From Planctomycetota bacterium (GTDB lineage Bacteria; Planctomycetota; Phycisphaerae; UBA1845), in NCBI GenBank assembly GCA_030616775.1, contig JAUWWQ010000036.1, positions 1-42,920 on the forward strand: a DNA stretch of 42,920 bases. The letters run 5' to 3'. The notes beneath the pieces were generated by a model, which saw nothing but the letters and a program-made list of their open reading frames with translations, ran no database searches and was not told the DNA's origin. Below, in pieces: positions 7,440 to 16,662 of this stretch (positions within the stretch are counted from its first letter, which is position 1; each line of letters begins with the position of its first letter). A program made the translations under genes and the position numbers.

Positions 7440-8264
7440 CTATGATTTGCCGGTGGATTCCGCCTTGGTGTCAGGCGCTTTTCGGGTAAGCAGGGTCTGG
7501 AGAACCAGCGAGGACACCAGAAACGCTCCGACGCCCACGCCGACCAGACTGGGGTGGCGGTGGAAAGCCTCATAAGATTCGGGAACCGAGTGCGTCAGGA
7601 GCGTGGCGATGGCCGTCGTAACCAGCGCGGTCCCCACAAGGGACGTCGACACGATCAGCGCCCACCGGGCAGCGACCACACCGAGACAAAGCCCGGTAAT
7701 CATCGCAGCCAGGGCAACCGCCCGACCGTTACGCTCCACATTCACATCCTTCTGAGTCACGAATGCCCAGAACTCCTGAGCCCACTGCTGGGGCGACCGC
7801 TCGAGGTAGGCCTGCTGCTCTTCGGGGGAAGGAAGGGCAAATGATCCCGGAGCCTCAACCACTGACGAGGCCGTCTGCTCGAACTCGCCGTAGTGAGGCA
7901 CCACCCGGTGATACCCGAACATACCCAAAGCGGCTGTGGACAGGACCAGGGCAGCGATCAGCCCAACCCACAGCTTCAACGTCTGGTATCCGATCACCCC
8001 GAGCATCAGCGCTCCGATCGGGCTGCATACCAGCACGGGGAACCCGGTCTGGCGGGCAATGAAAGCGCCGATGTAGGCCCCCAGCAACCCAAACCCGCAG
8101 GTAATTCCGATGCGGGAAAGCTTGGCACCGAGCACGCTCAGGCCTATCCCGGCCACGAGGCAGATAATGCCGAACGGCACAGCCTCCCGCAGCAGATCCG
8201 CCGGGGCATGTTGAAGCACGAACAAACGTGCTTGCTCTAGGATGGAAGCGATCTCTTCAGCCAT
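7440..8264 (-). CDS. Multi-span membrane protein (DUF4203/TMEM198-like), second of two
   Basis: The product has 274 residues from MAEEIASILEQ. Membrane helices fill about residues 30-125, a polar loop follows (about 126-170, containing EEQQAYLERSPQQWAQEFW), and further helices run to the C-terminal charged tail TRKAPDTKAESTGKS. The GLSVLGAKLSRIGITCGFG pattern resembles the FGWRMWKVCVMLSYALLG stretch of the neighbour, so the pair are probably distant paralogues. ATG 8264 is chosen over GTG 8273 because AGGTGG precedes it by 5 bases. Function is unknown; position after ftsQ suggests an envelope role. Confidence 0.6.
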   Translation of the reverse strand: MAEEIASILEQARLFVLQHAPADLLREAVPFGIICLVAGIGLSVLGAKLSRIGITCGFGLLGAYIGAFIARQTGFPVLVCSPIGALMLGVIGYQTLKLWVGLIAALVLSTAALGMFGYHRVVPHYGEFEQTASSVVEAPGSFALPSPEEQQAYLERSPQQWAQEFWAFVTQKDVNVERNGRAVALAAMITGLCLGVVAARWALIVSTSLVGTALVTTAIATLLTHSVPESYEAFHRHPSLVGVGVGAFLVSSLVLQTLLTRKAPDTKAESTGKS

Positions 8265-8396
8265 ATCAACCACCTGTTTCGCTTACCTACATTCTATCGT
8301 CTATTCGGGAGCCGCCGCAGAATATTGCAGCCCACCACGCCGGTCTGGGGCCCGTCGGATCAGTCGATACGCTCCGAAAACCATAGCCAACCCCGA

Positions 8397-9287
8397 CTAT
8401 CCCGGGATCGTGAACCGGTCCGGGAATGTCGAGATGTCGATGACCGGATGGTGAGCGTCGAGGCGCCCCGTTTTCCGGTAGTTTTCCCGCAGAATCGCCA
8501 GCTTCTGCTCTACGGTGTTCTCCTCTAGTTCAAAACCGGGCGCTGTGCCCCAGCGGATGCGTCCTCCGGCACGATCCGTGGCCAGCTCTATGTGACATCG
8601 CAGCGGATCGCGGCGTCCGCCGAGGTTGTCCACAAGCACAGCCGTGATCTGGTCGTTGTAGGGTTCCCTGGCGACGGCAGCGACGATTGCCAGGGCGGCG
8701 TCCAGGTCATCGCCCTCCCAATGAGTCCCCGCCTGAGGCGCGGCGCCGCCCAGGCCTTGTATGAGCTTCCATGCCGGATCGTACAGGTAAGTGCCGGGCA
8801 GTCTCACACCCTTGCGGTCAACGAGCAGGAACTCATCCGCCTGTTGTACCATCGCCACGGGTAACCGGTAGTGAGCCCCCACCTCGAATCGTGCATCCGC
8901 TGTTCGACGCACGAAGTTGACCCTTGCCACCCACCCGACCGCCGCCAGCCGCGTGGCAATGTCCCGGCAGAGTCGGTCATCCGTCCAGTCGCGGGTGAGC
9001 AAATCGGAAACGCTCTTGTCCAGATCGTCACCGGCGAGCTCCACGAGCTGCTCAGGACGGTCAACGAACGTCACGGTGGGAGGGCCGAATCGGTCAAGTA
9101 ACCGCCTGTCTACGTGGGCCTCCAACCGGGCCACCGCGATCAACCCGGCAACAAGAAACGTCAGAGCGACAACCACAAATGCAGCACTGCTAAAGAGGCG
9201 GCGATGTCGCCGGAAGTCATAGGATGCCCACCAACTCCGATGGTGCACCTTGCGCCTGCGTCTGTGTGATTTCGATCTTCGTGCCAT
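8397..9287 (-). CDS. ftsQ: FtsQ/DivIB-type cell division protein
   Basis: This is a 296-residue bitopic protein. It has a very basic cytosolic start (MARRSKSHRRRRKVHHR), one membrane segment at about 31-53, then an extracytoplasmic part. The region near 70-150 fits the POTRA and beta domains (VTFVDRPEQ, AAVGWVARVNFVRR, YRLPVAMVQQADEFLLVD) and has the FtsQ-like sequence of a strand followed by VDRKGVRLPG. FtsQ bridges FtsL/B to the septal synthase FtsWI. ATG 9287 follows the ddl stop after one base (TAG-C-ATG), implying coupling. The N-terminal extension with a TTG start is rejected. Sequence is divergent, so position in the cluster carries much of the call. Confidence 0.8.
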   Translation of the reverse strand: MARRSKSHRRRRKVHHRSWWASYDFRRHRRLFSSAAFVVVALTFLVAGLIAVARLEAHVDRRLLDRFGPPTVTFVDRPEQLVELAGDDLDKSVSDLLTRDWTDDRLCRDIATRLAAVGWVARVNFVRRTADARFEVGAHYRLPVAMVQQADEFLLVDRKGVRLPGTYLYDPAWKLIQGLGGAAPQAGTHWEGDDLDAALAIVAAVAREPYNDQITAVLVDNLGGRRDPLRCHIELATDRAGGRIRWGTAPGFELEENTVEQKLAILRENYRKTGRLDAHHPVIDISTFPDRFTIPG

Positions 9288-9288
9288 G

Positions 9289-10257
9289 CTACTCTGGTCG
9301 CCACTTTGCCAACGAGAGCTCAACGATCCGTTGGCAGAGCTGATCGAAGCTCATCCCGATCCTCGCCGCCGCCTTAGGCACCAGCGAATGACTCGTAAAC
9401 CCGGGGATTGTGTTCACCTCCAAAACATACGGCTCGAGAGTCTCGGCGTCGACCATCCAGTCCACCCGTGAAAAGACGCTGCAACCCAGGGCGTCGTGTG
9501 CCGCGAGGCTTAGCACTTGAACGCGGTTCAGCAGTGCGGGTGGAAGGTCCAGATCGAAGAGGTATCGCGTGTCGTCATCGAGGTATTTGGCCTCGTAGTC
9601 GTAGAACTCGCGGTTGGTGCGAATCTCGCAAACCGGCAGGGCCTCATCGCCCAGGATCCCCACAGTCAGTTCGGGGCCGGCAATGTATTGCTCGACAAGC
9701 ACTTGACCGTACCTTCCGACTAACTCCGCGGCGATTGTCCGCAGGTCGTCGGCTTTGCGGACAATCATCGTATCTACGCTGCTGCCCGCCGCGACGGGCT
9801 TCACCACCGCGGGCGTTGCAAACCGCGACGTCAGCCCGGCGAGGTTGTGCCGATTGATGATCTCATACGCTGGGGTTGGAATACCATGACGCTGAAAACA
9901 GCGTTTCGCGGCTGCCTTGTCCATTGCGGTCCGAGAGGCGGCTGCCCCGGACCCGCAGTAAGGCAAGCCGCGAGCGTCCAGCTCTGCCTGTAGCTCACCA
10001 TCTTCCCCGAACTCGCCATGCAGGGCGATGAAGAAGATGTCCACCGACCGACCTAACGCAGACAGATCGTCCGGGCTGATGTCACACAGGGCAACACGAT
10101 GCCCGAGTCGCATCAGCGCTTCATAAACCGCCCGGCCGCTGTTAAGACTGACCTCGCGTTCCGCTCCCGGCCCACCCGCCAATACGGTGATGTTCAGAGT
10201 CTCCAAAGTTGCGCTGAACGGCTCTTTGGGAGCGGGGCCAGTCTTGGTGATGGTCAT
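9289..10257 (-). CDS. ddl: D-alanine--D-alanine ligase
   Basis: The 322-residue ATP-grasp enzyme joins two D-Ala for the murein stem peptide. It shows LAGGPGAEREVSLNSGRAV at the start, FFIALHGEFGEDGELQ, then PAVVKPVAAGSSVDT, the EQYIAGPELTVGILGDEALP strand, and VNTIPGFTSHSLVPKAA with the metal-binding Glu/Asn region. In the glycine/serine loop the usual GSSVGV reads GSSVDT, a small departure. It overlaps the murB end by 4 bases (ATGA) and is followed at once by ftsQ. The order murC-murB-ddl-ftsQ is the standard dcw order. Confidence 0.96.
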   Translation of the reverse strand: MTITKTGPAPKEPFSATLETLNITVLAGGPGAEREVSLNSGRAVYEALMRLGHRVALCDISPDDLSALGRSVDIFFIALHGEFGEDGELQAELDARGLPYCGSGAAASRTAMDKAAAKRCFQRHGIPTPAYEIINRHNLAGLTSRFATPAVVKPVAAGSSVDTMIVRKADDLRTIAAELVGRYGQVLVEQYIAGPELTVGILGDEALPVCEIRTNREFYDYEAKYLDDDTRYLFDLDLPPALLNRVQVLSLAAHDALGCSVFSRVDWMVDAETLEPYVLEVNTIPGFTSHSLVPKAAARIGMSFDQLCQRIVELSLAKWRPE

Positions 10258-11162
10258 TCGTCGCGCCTCCTAGCCCTCACCGGCTTCCATATTTCGATTT
10301 CGGTTTCGAGTTCGGTGCCGAATACATTGCGCACCCGCTCGCGGATCAGGTCGATCAAATGCAGGACATCCGAAGCGGTGGCTCCGTGTTCTGCCACGAT
10401 GAAGTTCGCATGCCGTCTGGAGACCTGTGCCTTGCCATATCGGGCCCCTTTGAGGCCGGCCTGATCGATCAGGGCACCGGCTGACTGCCCCACAGGGTTC
10501 TTGAACACGCACCCTGCACTTCTATCCGCCAACGGCTGCGAGCGCTCTTTGTACTTGAGCATATCGTCGAACGTACGCTTCACTCGGTCCGGGTCGTCTT
10601 CAACCAGCTCGAGTTGCGCGGACAGCACGATGCCATCGCCAAGATCGCTGCGGCGGTATTGAAAGCCGATCCGATCGTGCGGCCAGGTCTCAACACCGCC
10701 ATCAGTGCGAAGCACCTCGATCTCGCGGACAACGGTGCCGAACTCCCCGAACCGCCCACCGGCGTTCATCCGTACCGCACCACCAACAGTTGCAGGGATC
10801 CCAGCCAGACACTCCAGGCCGGAGAGTCCTTGTTCGCTGCACCGACGCGCCAAGGGCATCAGATCCACACCGGCGCCGACTTCCAACGACGTTCCCCGCC
10901 GCGTGGTTGTGCAGAAGGCGTCGTTGTCCAAGCGCACCACCACTCCGTCGAACCCATCGTCGCTGATCAGCACGTTGGCACCGCTGCCCAGAACCTTAAC
11001 GGGTATGTCTTCGTGCTTGGCACGAGTTAACAGAGATGCCAGGTCCTCGGCATCACGTGGTCTAAAAAGGTAGCGCGCAGGCCCTCCCAGGCGATACCAG
11101 GTATGACGGCCGAGCGGGGTATCACGCTCGATTCGATTCGCAAATTCGCTCCACCAGCTCAT
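10254..11162 (-). CDS. murB: UDP-N-acetylmuramate dehydrogenase
   Basis: The 302-residue flavoenzyme reduces UDP-GlcNAc-enolpyruvate to UDP-MurNAc with NADPH. FAD-binding signatures are visible: NTxxR-like HTWYRLGGPARYLF, VLGSGANVLISD, and GIPATVGGAVRMNAGG. The substrate region has FQYRRS (Tyr169). The catalytic serine motif (SAGSVFKNP in many members) reads SAGCVFKNP here, placing Cys218 at the proton-donor position; this substitution is known in part of the family. It lacks the extra loop of E. coli-type MurB, consistent with the shorter type II form. Its start overlaps the murC end by 41 bases. Confidence 0.96.
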   Translation of the reverse strand: MSWWSEFANRIERDTPLGRHTWYRLGGPARYLFRPRDAEDLASLLTRAKHEDIPVKVLGSGANVLISDDGFDGVVVRLDNDAFCTTTRRGTSLEVGAGVDLMPLARRCSEQGLSGLECLAGIPATVGGAVRMNAGGRFGEFGTVVREIEVLRTDGGVETWPHDRIGFQYRRSDLGDGIVLSAQLELVEDDPDRVKRTFDDMLKYKERSQPLADRSAGCVFKNPVGQSAGALIDQAGLKGARYGKAQVSRRHANFIVAEHGATASDVLHLIDLIRERVRNVFGTELETEIEIWKPVRARRRDE

Positions 11163-12603
11163 CGGCCACCTTCCAGACGTCGCCCGCTCCCATGGTCAAT
11201 ACCAAATCACCCTCCGTCACGTGCCGGACAAGATGCTCGGCCACCGCGCTTAGGCCGGGCATGTACCGGGCCCGGCCCCCGCGTTGGCAAATCCGCGAGA
11301 CCAGCTCCTCCGAACACGGCGTGCCGTCCGCGTCAGGGATGGCGCTTTCCGGAGGTGTCTCAGGTACGTCGCTCGCCTCGCGGGCGGCGTACACATCGGG
11401 CACGATAATCTCGTCAGCCTCACCAAATGAGTCGGAGAAATCCTCCATAAGGTGTCGCGTTCGGGCGTGTTGGTGGGGCTGAAAAATCGCCCAGGTGCGC
11501 CTGGGACGATATCGATATCGGGCGGCCTCGATGGTCACGCGAATCTCGGTTGGATGATGGGCGTAGTCATCGACGATGGTAACGCCGTGTCCCTCGCCGC
11601 GCAGGCTCAGGCGGCGGCTGACTCCCGAAAAAGTCGGCAACGCTCTTTCAATACAGCCGGGATCGGCCCCGGCGTGATAGGCCAACGCAATGGCTGCAAG
11701 CGCGTTGGCCACATTGTACAGGCCGGGAATCGATAATCGCGTTGATATAAGAACCTGGCCGCTGAAACGTACCTCGAAAGAGTAGCAACCGTGCTCGCGG
11801 CCCAGGTTGACCGCGTGCCAGTCCGCCCCCTCTGTGAATCCGAAGGTCTGCACACAGGCCATTGATTCGGCGGCGGCGGCCCTCGTCCTATGATCCCCGG
11901 CGTTGCAAACGAGCAACCCGTTGGGATCAACGTTATGCGCGAACCGGGCGAACGCGCCAACGATCTCGTCAAGGTCACGGTAACAATCAAGATGATCCGG
12001 TTCGATATTGAGAATAGCCGCCGACTCCGGTGCGAGATGCAGGAAGGAACGGTCGAACTCGCACGCTTCGACGATAAAATGCGGCCCCTTGCCCAGGCCG
12101 CTGCTTCCGCCCAACTGTGCAGAGTACGCGCCGACCAGAAACGAAGGATCAAGACCCGCACCGCGATACAGATGAGCGCAAATGGCCGTTGTGGTGGTCT
12201 TGCCGTGCGTCCCGGCTATGGCCACGCCCTTCGTGCATCCGCGCATAAGGACACCGAGCAACTCGGCATATTTGACGACCCTTACCCCAAGGGTCCTCGC
12301 CGCCATGAGTTCCGGGTTGGATTCTGGAATGGCTGCGCTGATCACCACGAAATCGACGTTGGTGTCGAGTTGCTGTTCCCGATGGCCGATGCCTACGCGC
12401 GCCCCACGATTGACCAGCGCTCCCATTCCCTCGAAGGGCACCAAGTCCGATCCGGACACATCTGCCCCCAGCCCCAAGAGCAGCGCCGCGGCACCGCTCA
12501 TACCGCTGCCGCCGATTCCGATGAAATGCACGTGCGTCCCGGCAAACTCTCGCGGCGATTTCTGCCGGTCCGTGGCTGCTGCTTCCGCGGGAGTGCGCAT
12601 CAC
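11122..12603 (-). CDS. murC: UDP-N-acetylmuramate--L-alanine ligase
   Basis: The 493-residue Mur ligase adds L-Ala to UDP-MurNAc. The N-terminal Rossmann motif GIGGSGMSG (29-37) binds the UDP part, the P-loop GTHGKTTT (131-138) binds ATP, and the central VEACEFDRSF and EPDHLDCY follow with VDDYAHHPTE in the C-terminal domain. The C-terminal domain has an extra acidic/proline stretch (SDVPETPPESAIPDADGTPCS), absent from compact MurC proteins. The start could be either of the first two ATGs. It lies 183 bases after murG, a gap without visible features. Confidence 0.96.
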   Translation of the reverse strand: MMRTPAEAAATDRQKSPREFAGTHVHFIGIGGSGMSGAAALLLGLGADVSGSDLVPFEGMGALVNRGARVGIGHREQQLDTNVDFVVISAAIPESNPELMAARTLGVRVVKYAELLGVLMRGCTKGVAIAGTHGKTTTTAICAHLYRGAGLDPSFLVGAYSAQLGGSSGLGKGPHFIVEACEFDRSFLHLAPESAAILNIEPDHLDCYRDLDEIVGAFARFAHNVDPNGLLVCNAGDHRTRAAAAESMACVQTFGFTEGADWHAVNLGREHGCYSFEVRFSGQVLISTRLSIPGLYNVANALAAIALAYHAGADPGCIERALPTFSGVSRRLSLRGEGHGVTIVDDYAHHPTEIRVTIEAARYRYRPRRTWAIFQPHQHARTRHLMEDFSDSFGEADEIIVPDVYAAREASDVPETPPESAIPDADGTPCSEELVSRICQRGGRARYMPGLSAVAEHLVRHVTEGDLVLTMGAGDVWKVADELVERICESNRA

Positions 12604-12786
12604 GATCCCTCAAATTCGCGTGAGTTTTTATGGTGTGGGCAAGTAGCCGTTCCCCAGACCCTCGCGCCGTGTCTGCGGCCCGCGCCAGCCTACGGTCCTA
12701 CAGAATAACCTATCGGGTGCGCCGGCACCATGCCTCCAACCATTCGTTTTTGACGCACCTTCTACGCTCCGCGCCCACGTTCAGCG

Positions 12787-13965
12787 TTAGCCGGCAGCCC
12801 CTACGCAGCGTCTCGAAGAGGGCGCCATCCCGCTCGCCTCGACCATCTCGACAATGTAGTCGGCAATCTGGGACGCAGCGTGGCCACGTCCCAGGCGCCT
12901 AGTCGCTGCGGCCATGTAACCGCGCAGCTCATCATCGCTCATTAGCTGTTCCAGAACCTCGCGCAGGGCTGGCCCGTTCCTCGCCGGATCCACCTTATCG
13001 TGGACGATTCGTGCTGCCGACGCCCGCACCAGGCAACGAGCATTGGCAAGCTGGTGTTGGTCTTTGTGATACGGGTAGGGCATCAAGATTGAAGCACGAC
13101 CTACCGCAGTGATCTCTGCCAGTGTTGATGCGCCCGCCCGGGCAATGACCAGATCCGCGGCGCCCAGCGCCTCAGCCATGTGGTCGGTGAACGGCAGCAC
13201 CGATGCCCGGATGGACCGGCGGGCGTACGCCGCGTGCACCTCTTCGTAATCCAGATCACCCGTCAGGTGTATGACCTGCCAGTCATCGCGCGATTCCAGA
13301 AGGGCTAAGTTGGAGACGACTACCTCGTTGATCGTTCGCGCTCCCTGCGACGCCCCGGTTACCAGCAACGTCTTCCGATTGGCATCAAGCCCGAATCGTG
13401 CCATCCCGGCTTCCCGGCTGGTCTGGTTGAACTCCGGCCGAACAGCGCAGCCGGTGACTACCACGCGAGCAGAACCTGGAAAGTGACGGACCGCCTCCTC
13501 CCACTGTACGAAGACGACGTCGGCTGAACCCGCCAGGTATCTGTTCGCCCGACCCGGCACGGTGTCAGGATTGAGCAGTGCCACTGGAATACCCATGCGA
13601 ATCGCCCGCCGAACCGCCGGTACTGATCCGAGGCCCCCCGTTCCAACCACCACCGCCGGCCTGTCGCTCTCGAAGCGTGAGCGGCACAACAGGCTCGATT
13701 GGCGGTAGCCAAGGTACATGCGCAACCAGTGCCAGGGAGCGTAATTAATCGTGGGAAGTGTCTGCTGTACCAGGTCACAGCCGGCCTCGGTCAGAACACG
13801 TCTGTCGATCGGCCGCTGGGTTGCAAAGAACACGAACCTGACGCCGGGAAGACGCCTGCGCAGCGCGTCGGCAATCGCCAGTGCAGGGAAAAGGTGACCG
13901 CCTGTTCCCCCACCGGCGAACACGATCAGCGGCGATTCAGGTTGGTCACTTGGGCGGGTCACCAT
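12787..13965 (-). CDS. murG: Lipid II synthase, N-acetylglucosaminyltransferase MurG
   Basis: The 392-residue GT28 enzyme works at the inner face of the membrane and transfers GlcNAc to lipid I. Marks are FAGGGTGGHLFPALAIADAL, VVGTGGLGSVPAV, LLVTGASQGARTINE, and in the UDP-GlcNAc half ADLVIARAGASTLAEI followed by PYPYHKDQHQLANARCL. It overlaps the ftsW end by 7 bases. The C-terminus is slightly extended (MAPSSRRCVGAAG). In most bacteria murD lies between mraY and ftsW, before this gene; it is missing here. Confidence 0.96.
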   Translation of the reverse strand: MVTRPSDQPESPLIVFAGGGTGGHLFPALAIADALRRRLPGVRFVFFATQRPIDRRVLTEAGCDLVQQTLPTINYAPWHWLRMYLGYRQSSLLCRSRFESDRPAVVVGTGGLGSVPAVRRAIRMGIPVALLNPDTVPGRANRYLAGSADVVFVQWEEAVRHFPGSARVVVTGCAVRPEFNQTSREAGMARFGLDANRKTLLVTGASQGARTINEVVVSNLALLESRDDWQVIHLTGDLDYEEVHAAYARRSIRASVLPFTDHMAEALGAADLVIARAGASTLAEITAVGRASILMPYPYHKDQHQLANARCLVRASAARIVHDKVDPARNGPALREVLEQLMSDDELRGYMAAATRRLGRGHAASQIADYIVEMVEASGMAPSSRRCVGAAG

Positions 13966-15191
13966 GCTGTTGCATCCCCCATTCGAGCCATGCCCACTAC
14001 ACGTCGACCAGGAACGTCAGCCTCTAAGGATAGAGACGCCATCTTGTTGCCGCGCGCGGAAATGGCGGCTAGGACGCCCAACGCCAGACAAAACGTTAAC
14101 AGGCTGCTACCACCGGCCGATATCAACGGTAATGAGATCCCCGTGGTCGGCGTCACCACCGTAACCACCGCGATATTCATCGCTGATTGCAAACCTATCG
14201 TTGCGGCGAGGCCAAACGCCAAGAGACGCTCGAAGCGCGATGGCGCCGCCAGCATCGCCCGAAGACCCAGCCAAACGAGGGCACAGAAAAGACCTATCAC
14301 AAGAGCCCCACCAAATATGCCCAGCTCTTCGCAGATCACCGCAAAGATGAAATCCGTGCGACTTTCAGGCAGGTACCCGTACTTCTGCACTCCCGACCCC
14401 AGCCCCATGCCGAGCCAGCCTCCGGACGCGATGGTGGTCAACGACTGAAGCGGTTGATAGGCCTTTCCCTGTGGATCTTCCCAGAGCTCCTTGTACGCGG
14501 TGAGCCGGGCAAGTCGATACGGGGCTGCATATAGCAGGACCGTCAAACCACATGCGCCTACGGCGCTTAACACAGACAAGTGACGCAGACGACACCCCGC
14601 CACAAACAACATGGCCACGCCTATGCCTGCTAACAGGGCCGCCGTTCCGAAATCCTCCATGCCCACCAGGAGCACGCACACCGCTATTGCGATTGAGGCC
14701 GGTAGGAAACAGCGTCGAAACGATCGTGGATCGGCGCCGCGTTCGGTCAGCAGCGACGCTACTATTGCCACCATGGCCAGCTTGGCCAGCTCGGACGGCT
14801 GAAAGCCGATATCCATTCCTCCGATTCCTCCGATAGCCAGCCGCAGCCAGCGATGGGAACCACGATGGGGCGAGGCAAGGCTCGGAATCAGCGCCGCAAT
14901 CAGACAAGCTACCGCGATGACGAAAGCCACTTGCGAAGTCCGCCGTCGCATTTCAGGCGAAGCAAGAAGCGGCATGGCCAATCGGCTCGTCACAATCATC
15001 ACGGCAAACCCGATGAGGACAAACACCATCTGCCGACCGAAAGGAGTCCGCCACAGCGGCCAGGTGAACGACGAACGGTCCAACGAAGCCGAGGTCGATG
15101 CGACCATCACCAGCCCGATCGCCATCAGCGCCATAGCGACAATGAACACTGCGGCGGATTGTGCCGGCTTGTTGTGTCCTTCGAGAGTCAT
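13959..15191 (-). CDS. ftsW: SEDS peptidoglycan polymerase FtsW
   Basis: The 410-residue polytopic protein has about ten membrane helices. SEDS marks are the GSHRWLRLAIGG region followed by FQPSELAKLA, the extracytoplasmic loop VQKYGYLPESRTDFIFAVICEELG holding the conserved aspartate of the polymerase site, and NIAVVTVVTPTTGISLPLISAGGSS. FtsW polymerises septal glycan with its partner PBP, encoded nearby. Assignment as FtsW and not RodA rests on the dcw location. The C-terminal tail is extended (about 30 residues, LEADVPGRRVVGMARM). It lies 76 bases after mraY. Confidence 0.94.
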   Translation of the reverse strand: MTLEGHNKPAQSAAVFIVAMALMAIGLVMVASTSASLDRSSFTWPLWRTPFGRQMVFVLIGFAVMIVTSRLAMPLLASPEMRRRTSQVAFVIAVACLIAALIPSLASPHRGSHRWLRLAIGGIGGMDIGFQPSELAKLAMVAIVASLLTERGADPRSFRRCFLPASIAIAVCVLLVGMEDFGTAALLAGIGVAMLFVAGCRLRHLSVLSAVGACGLTVLLYAAPYRLARLTAYKELWEDPQGKAYQPLQSLTTIASGGWLGMGLGSGVQKYGYLPESRTDFIFAVICEELGIFGGALVIGLFCALVWLGLRAMLAAPSRFERLLAFGLAATIGLQSAMNIAVVTVVTPTTGISLPLISAGGSSLLTFCLALGVLAAISARGNKMASLSLEADVPGRRVVGMARMGDATAW

Positions 15192-15267
15192 CCTACGCTA
15201 TCCGTGACATCTGTTCGTCACTCTGGAAGCTCGAATCGCTCTGCCTCCGTCGCAACCGCGCCGTGCG

Positions 15268-16410
15268 TCAGCGGAGCTTAATCGTTGCAAGAGCAAATCC
15301 TGCGAACATTGCCGCCATCAGCCAGAATCGCACCACCGTCTGCGGCTCGCTCCAACCGCCCAGATGAAAGTGGTGGTGGATCGGGGCGCAGCGAAGCAAT
15401 CGTCGCCCGCCGGTCCTCTTGTAATAGCCGACCTGGGCTATCACCGAGACCGCTTCGATGACAAACACCCCGCCGGCAATGAGCAGCATCAACTCCTGCC
15501 GGGTGACAACGGCGACATAGCCTATCAATCCGCCCAGCGGTAGCGATCCTATGTCGCCCATAAACACCCGAGCCGGATGGCAATTGTACCACAAAAAGCC
15601 CAGGCAAGAGCCGAGGATCGCACCGCACAGGATAACCAGCTCGCCGCTCTTGGGAATGTGCGGGAAAAGCAGTTTGTCGGCCAGCGCCGGCGTCCCAACG
15701 ATGTAGGCAAAGAGCAGAAACACCAACGCACACATGGCCACGCAGCCCGAGGCCAGACCGTCCATCCCGTCCGCCAGGTTGACGGCGTTGGACGTGCCGG
15801 TCATCACCAGTACGGTAACGAGCATGAATGCGAGCGTTCCGAGCTGCAGGCCCGGCTTGTAGAAGGGAACGCTCAGAATCTTGTAAGCCGGCAGCTCGCC
15901 GGGCTCCACCAACGAGCTGAGTACCGCAAAGTTGCCGCGACCGTATCTGTATATATAGAAGCCCAGCACCACGCCCAGGCCGAGCTGAAAAAGCAGCTTC
16001 TGGTACACCTTGAGCCCGTCGCGCGAACGAGACCGGCGTCGGGCGGTCAGCTTCAGCCAATCGTCCGTTGCCCCCAACAGGCCCAGCCACACCAGACACA
16101 CCAGCCCCATCTGGACGTAAAAGTTGGTCAGATCGGCCAGCAACAGCATCGCCAGGGTGATGGACACGAGAATCATCACGCCGCCCATGGTAGGCACGTT
16201 GCTCTTGTCGCGGGTCAGCTCGTTAAGCGAGGCGTGGTCGAACTCGGGGCGGTCCCCCAGCTTCCACTTCATCAACTGCCGGATGACACGCGGCAGCAGC
16301 AGCAGCGCCAGTAAAAAGCAGAACAGCGCCGCGCACGTGCCGCGGAAAAGCACGTTCTCGTACGCGTAATGCCGACCCTGAAGAAGCTCGCGAGCAAGAA
16401 GGTAAAGCAC
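15268..16410 (-). CDS. mraY: Phospho-N-acetylmuramoyl-pentapeptide transferase
   Basis: The 380-residue polytopic enzyme makes lipid I from UDP-MurNAc-pentapeptide and undecaprenyl phosphate. Diagnostic motifs are NVPTMGGVMIL, LGATDDWLKL (the Asp pair), VNLADGMDGLASG, PARVFMGDIGSLPLGG and PIHHHFHLGGWSEPQTVVRFW, the last with the HHH motif. About ten membrane segments are visible. The N-terminus MLYLLARELLQGR is typical in length. A 191-bp gap with tandem 44-bp repeats separates it from the murF stop. Confidence 0.97.
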   Translation of the reverse strand: MLYLLARELLQGRHYAYENVLFRGTCAALFCFLLALLLLPRVIRQLMKWKLGDRPEFDHASLNELTRDKSNVPTMGGVMILVSITLAMLLLADLTNFYVQMGLVCLVWLGLLGATDDWLKLTARRRSRSRDGLKVYQKLLFQLGLGVVLGFYIYRYGRGNFAVLSSLVEPGELPAYKILSVPFYKPGLQLGTLAFMLVTVLVMTGTSNAVNLADGMDGLASGCVAMCALVFLLFAYIVGTPALADKLLFPHIPKSGELVILCGAILGSCLGFLWYNCHPARVFMGDIGSLPLGGLIGYVAVVTRQELMLLIAGGVFVIEAVSVIAQVGYYKRTGGRRLLRCAPIHHHFHLGGWSEPQTVVRFWLMAAMFAGFALATIKLR

Positions 16411-16548
16411 TTGACACCACTTCCCGGCTCAACCCGGCCGCCACCCGGCTCGATTCACCTCACAATACGGTGACCTTCCCCGAACCGCAGGTCTCAACCC
16501 GCGGACGTTGGATACCTTGATGATCCGCTGGTATTAGCTCTTGCGCAT

Positions 16549-16662
16549 GTCCGCGGACTAAAGCCTGCGGCTCGGTTTTGACGGCGCGAAGTCCGCGCAG
16601 GCTAAAGCCTGCGGCTCGGTTTTGACGACGCGAAGTCCGCGCAGGCTAAAGCCTGCGGCTCA
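16549..16662. repeat. Tandem 44-bp palindromic repeats spanning the murF stop
   Basis: Units start at 16549, 16591 and 16635. Each contains GTCCGCGCAGGCTAAAGCCT followed by GCGGCTC, and the first two continue with a GGTTTTGACG-CGCGAA spacer. The first unit is 2 bases shorter, and the third stops after the palindrome. The core CGCAGGC-TTTA-GCCTGCG makes a 7-bp stem with a 4-base loop. The murF stop codon (16602-16604) is in the second unit, so the third unit and part of the second encode the MurF C-terminus. Confidence 0.85.

Noticed and set aside
15278-16099. 273-aa minus-strand frame overlapping mraY
   Set aside because: It is a shifted-frame shadow of mraY with no start signal; the mraY frame contains all the family motifs.
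16591-16662. Possible CRISPR-like array from regular 44-bp units
   Set aside because: The intervening sequences are part of the repeat and almost identical, there are no variable spacers, and no cas genes are present.
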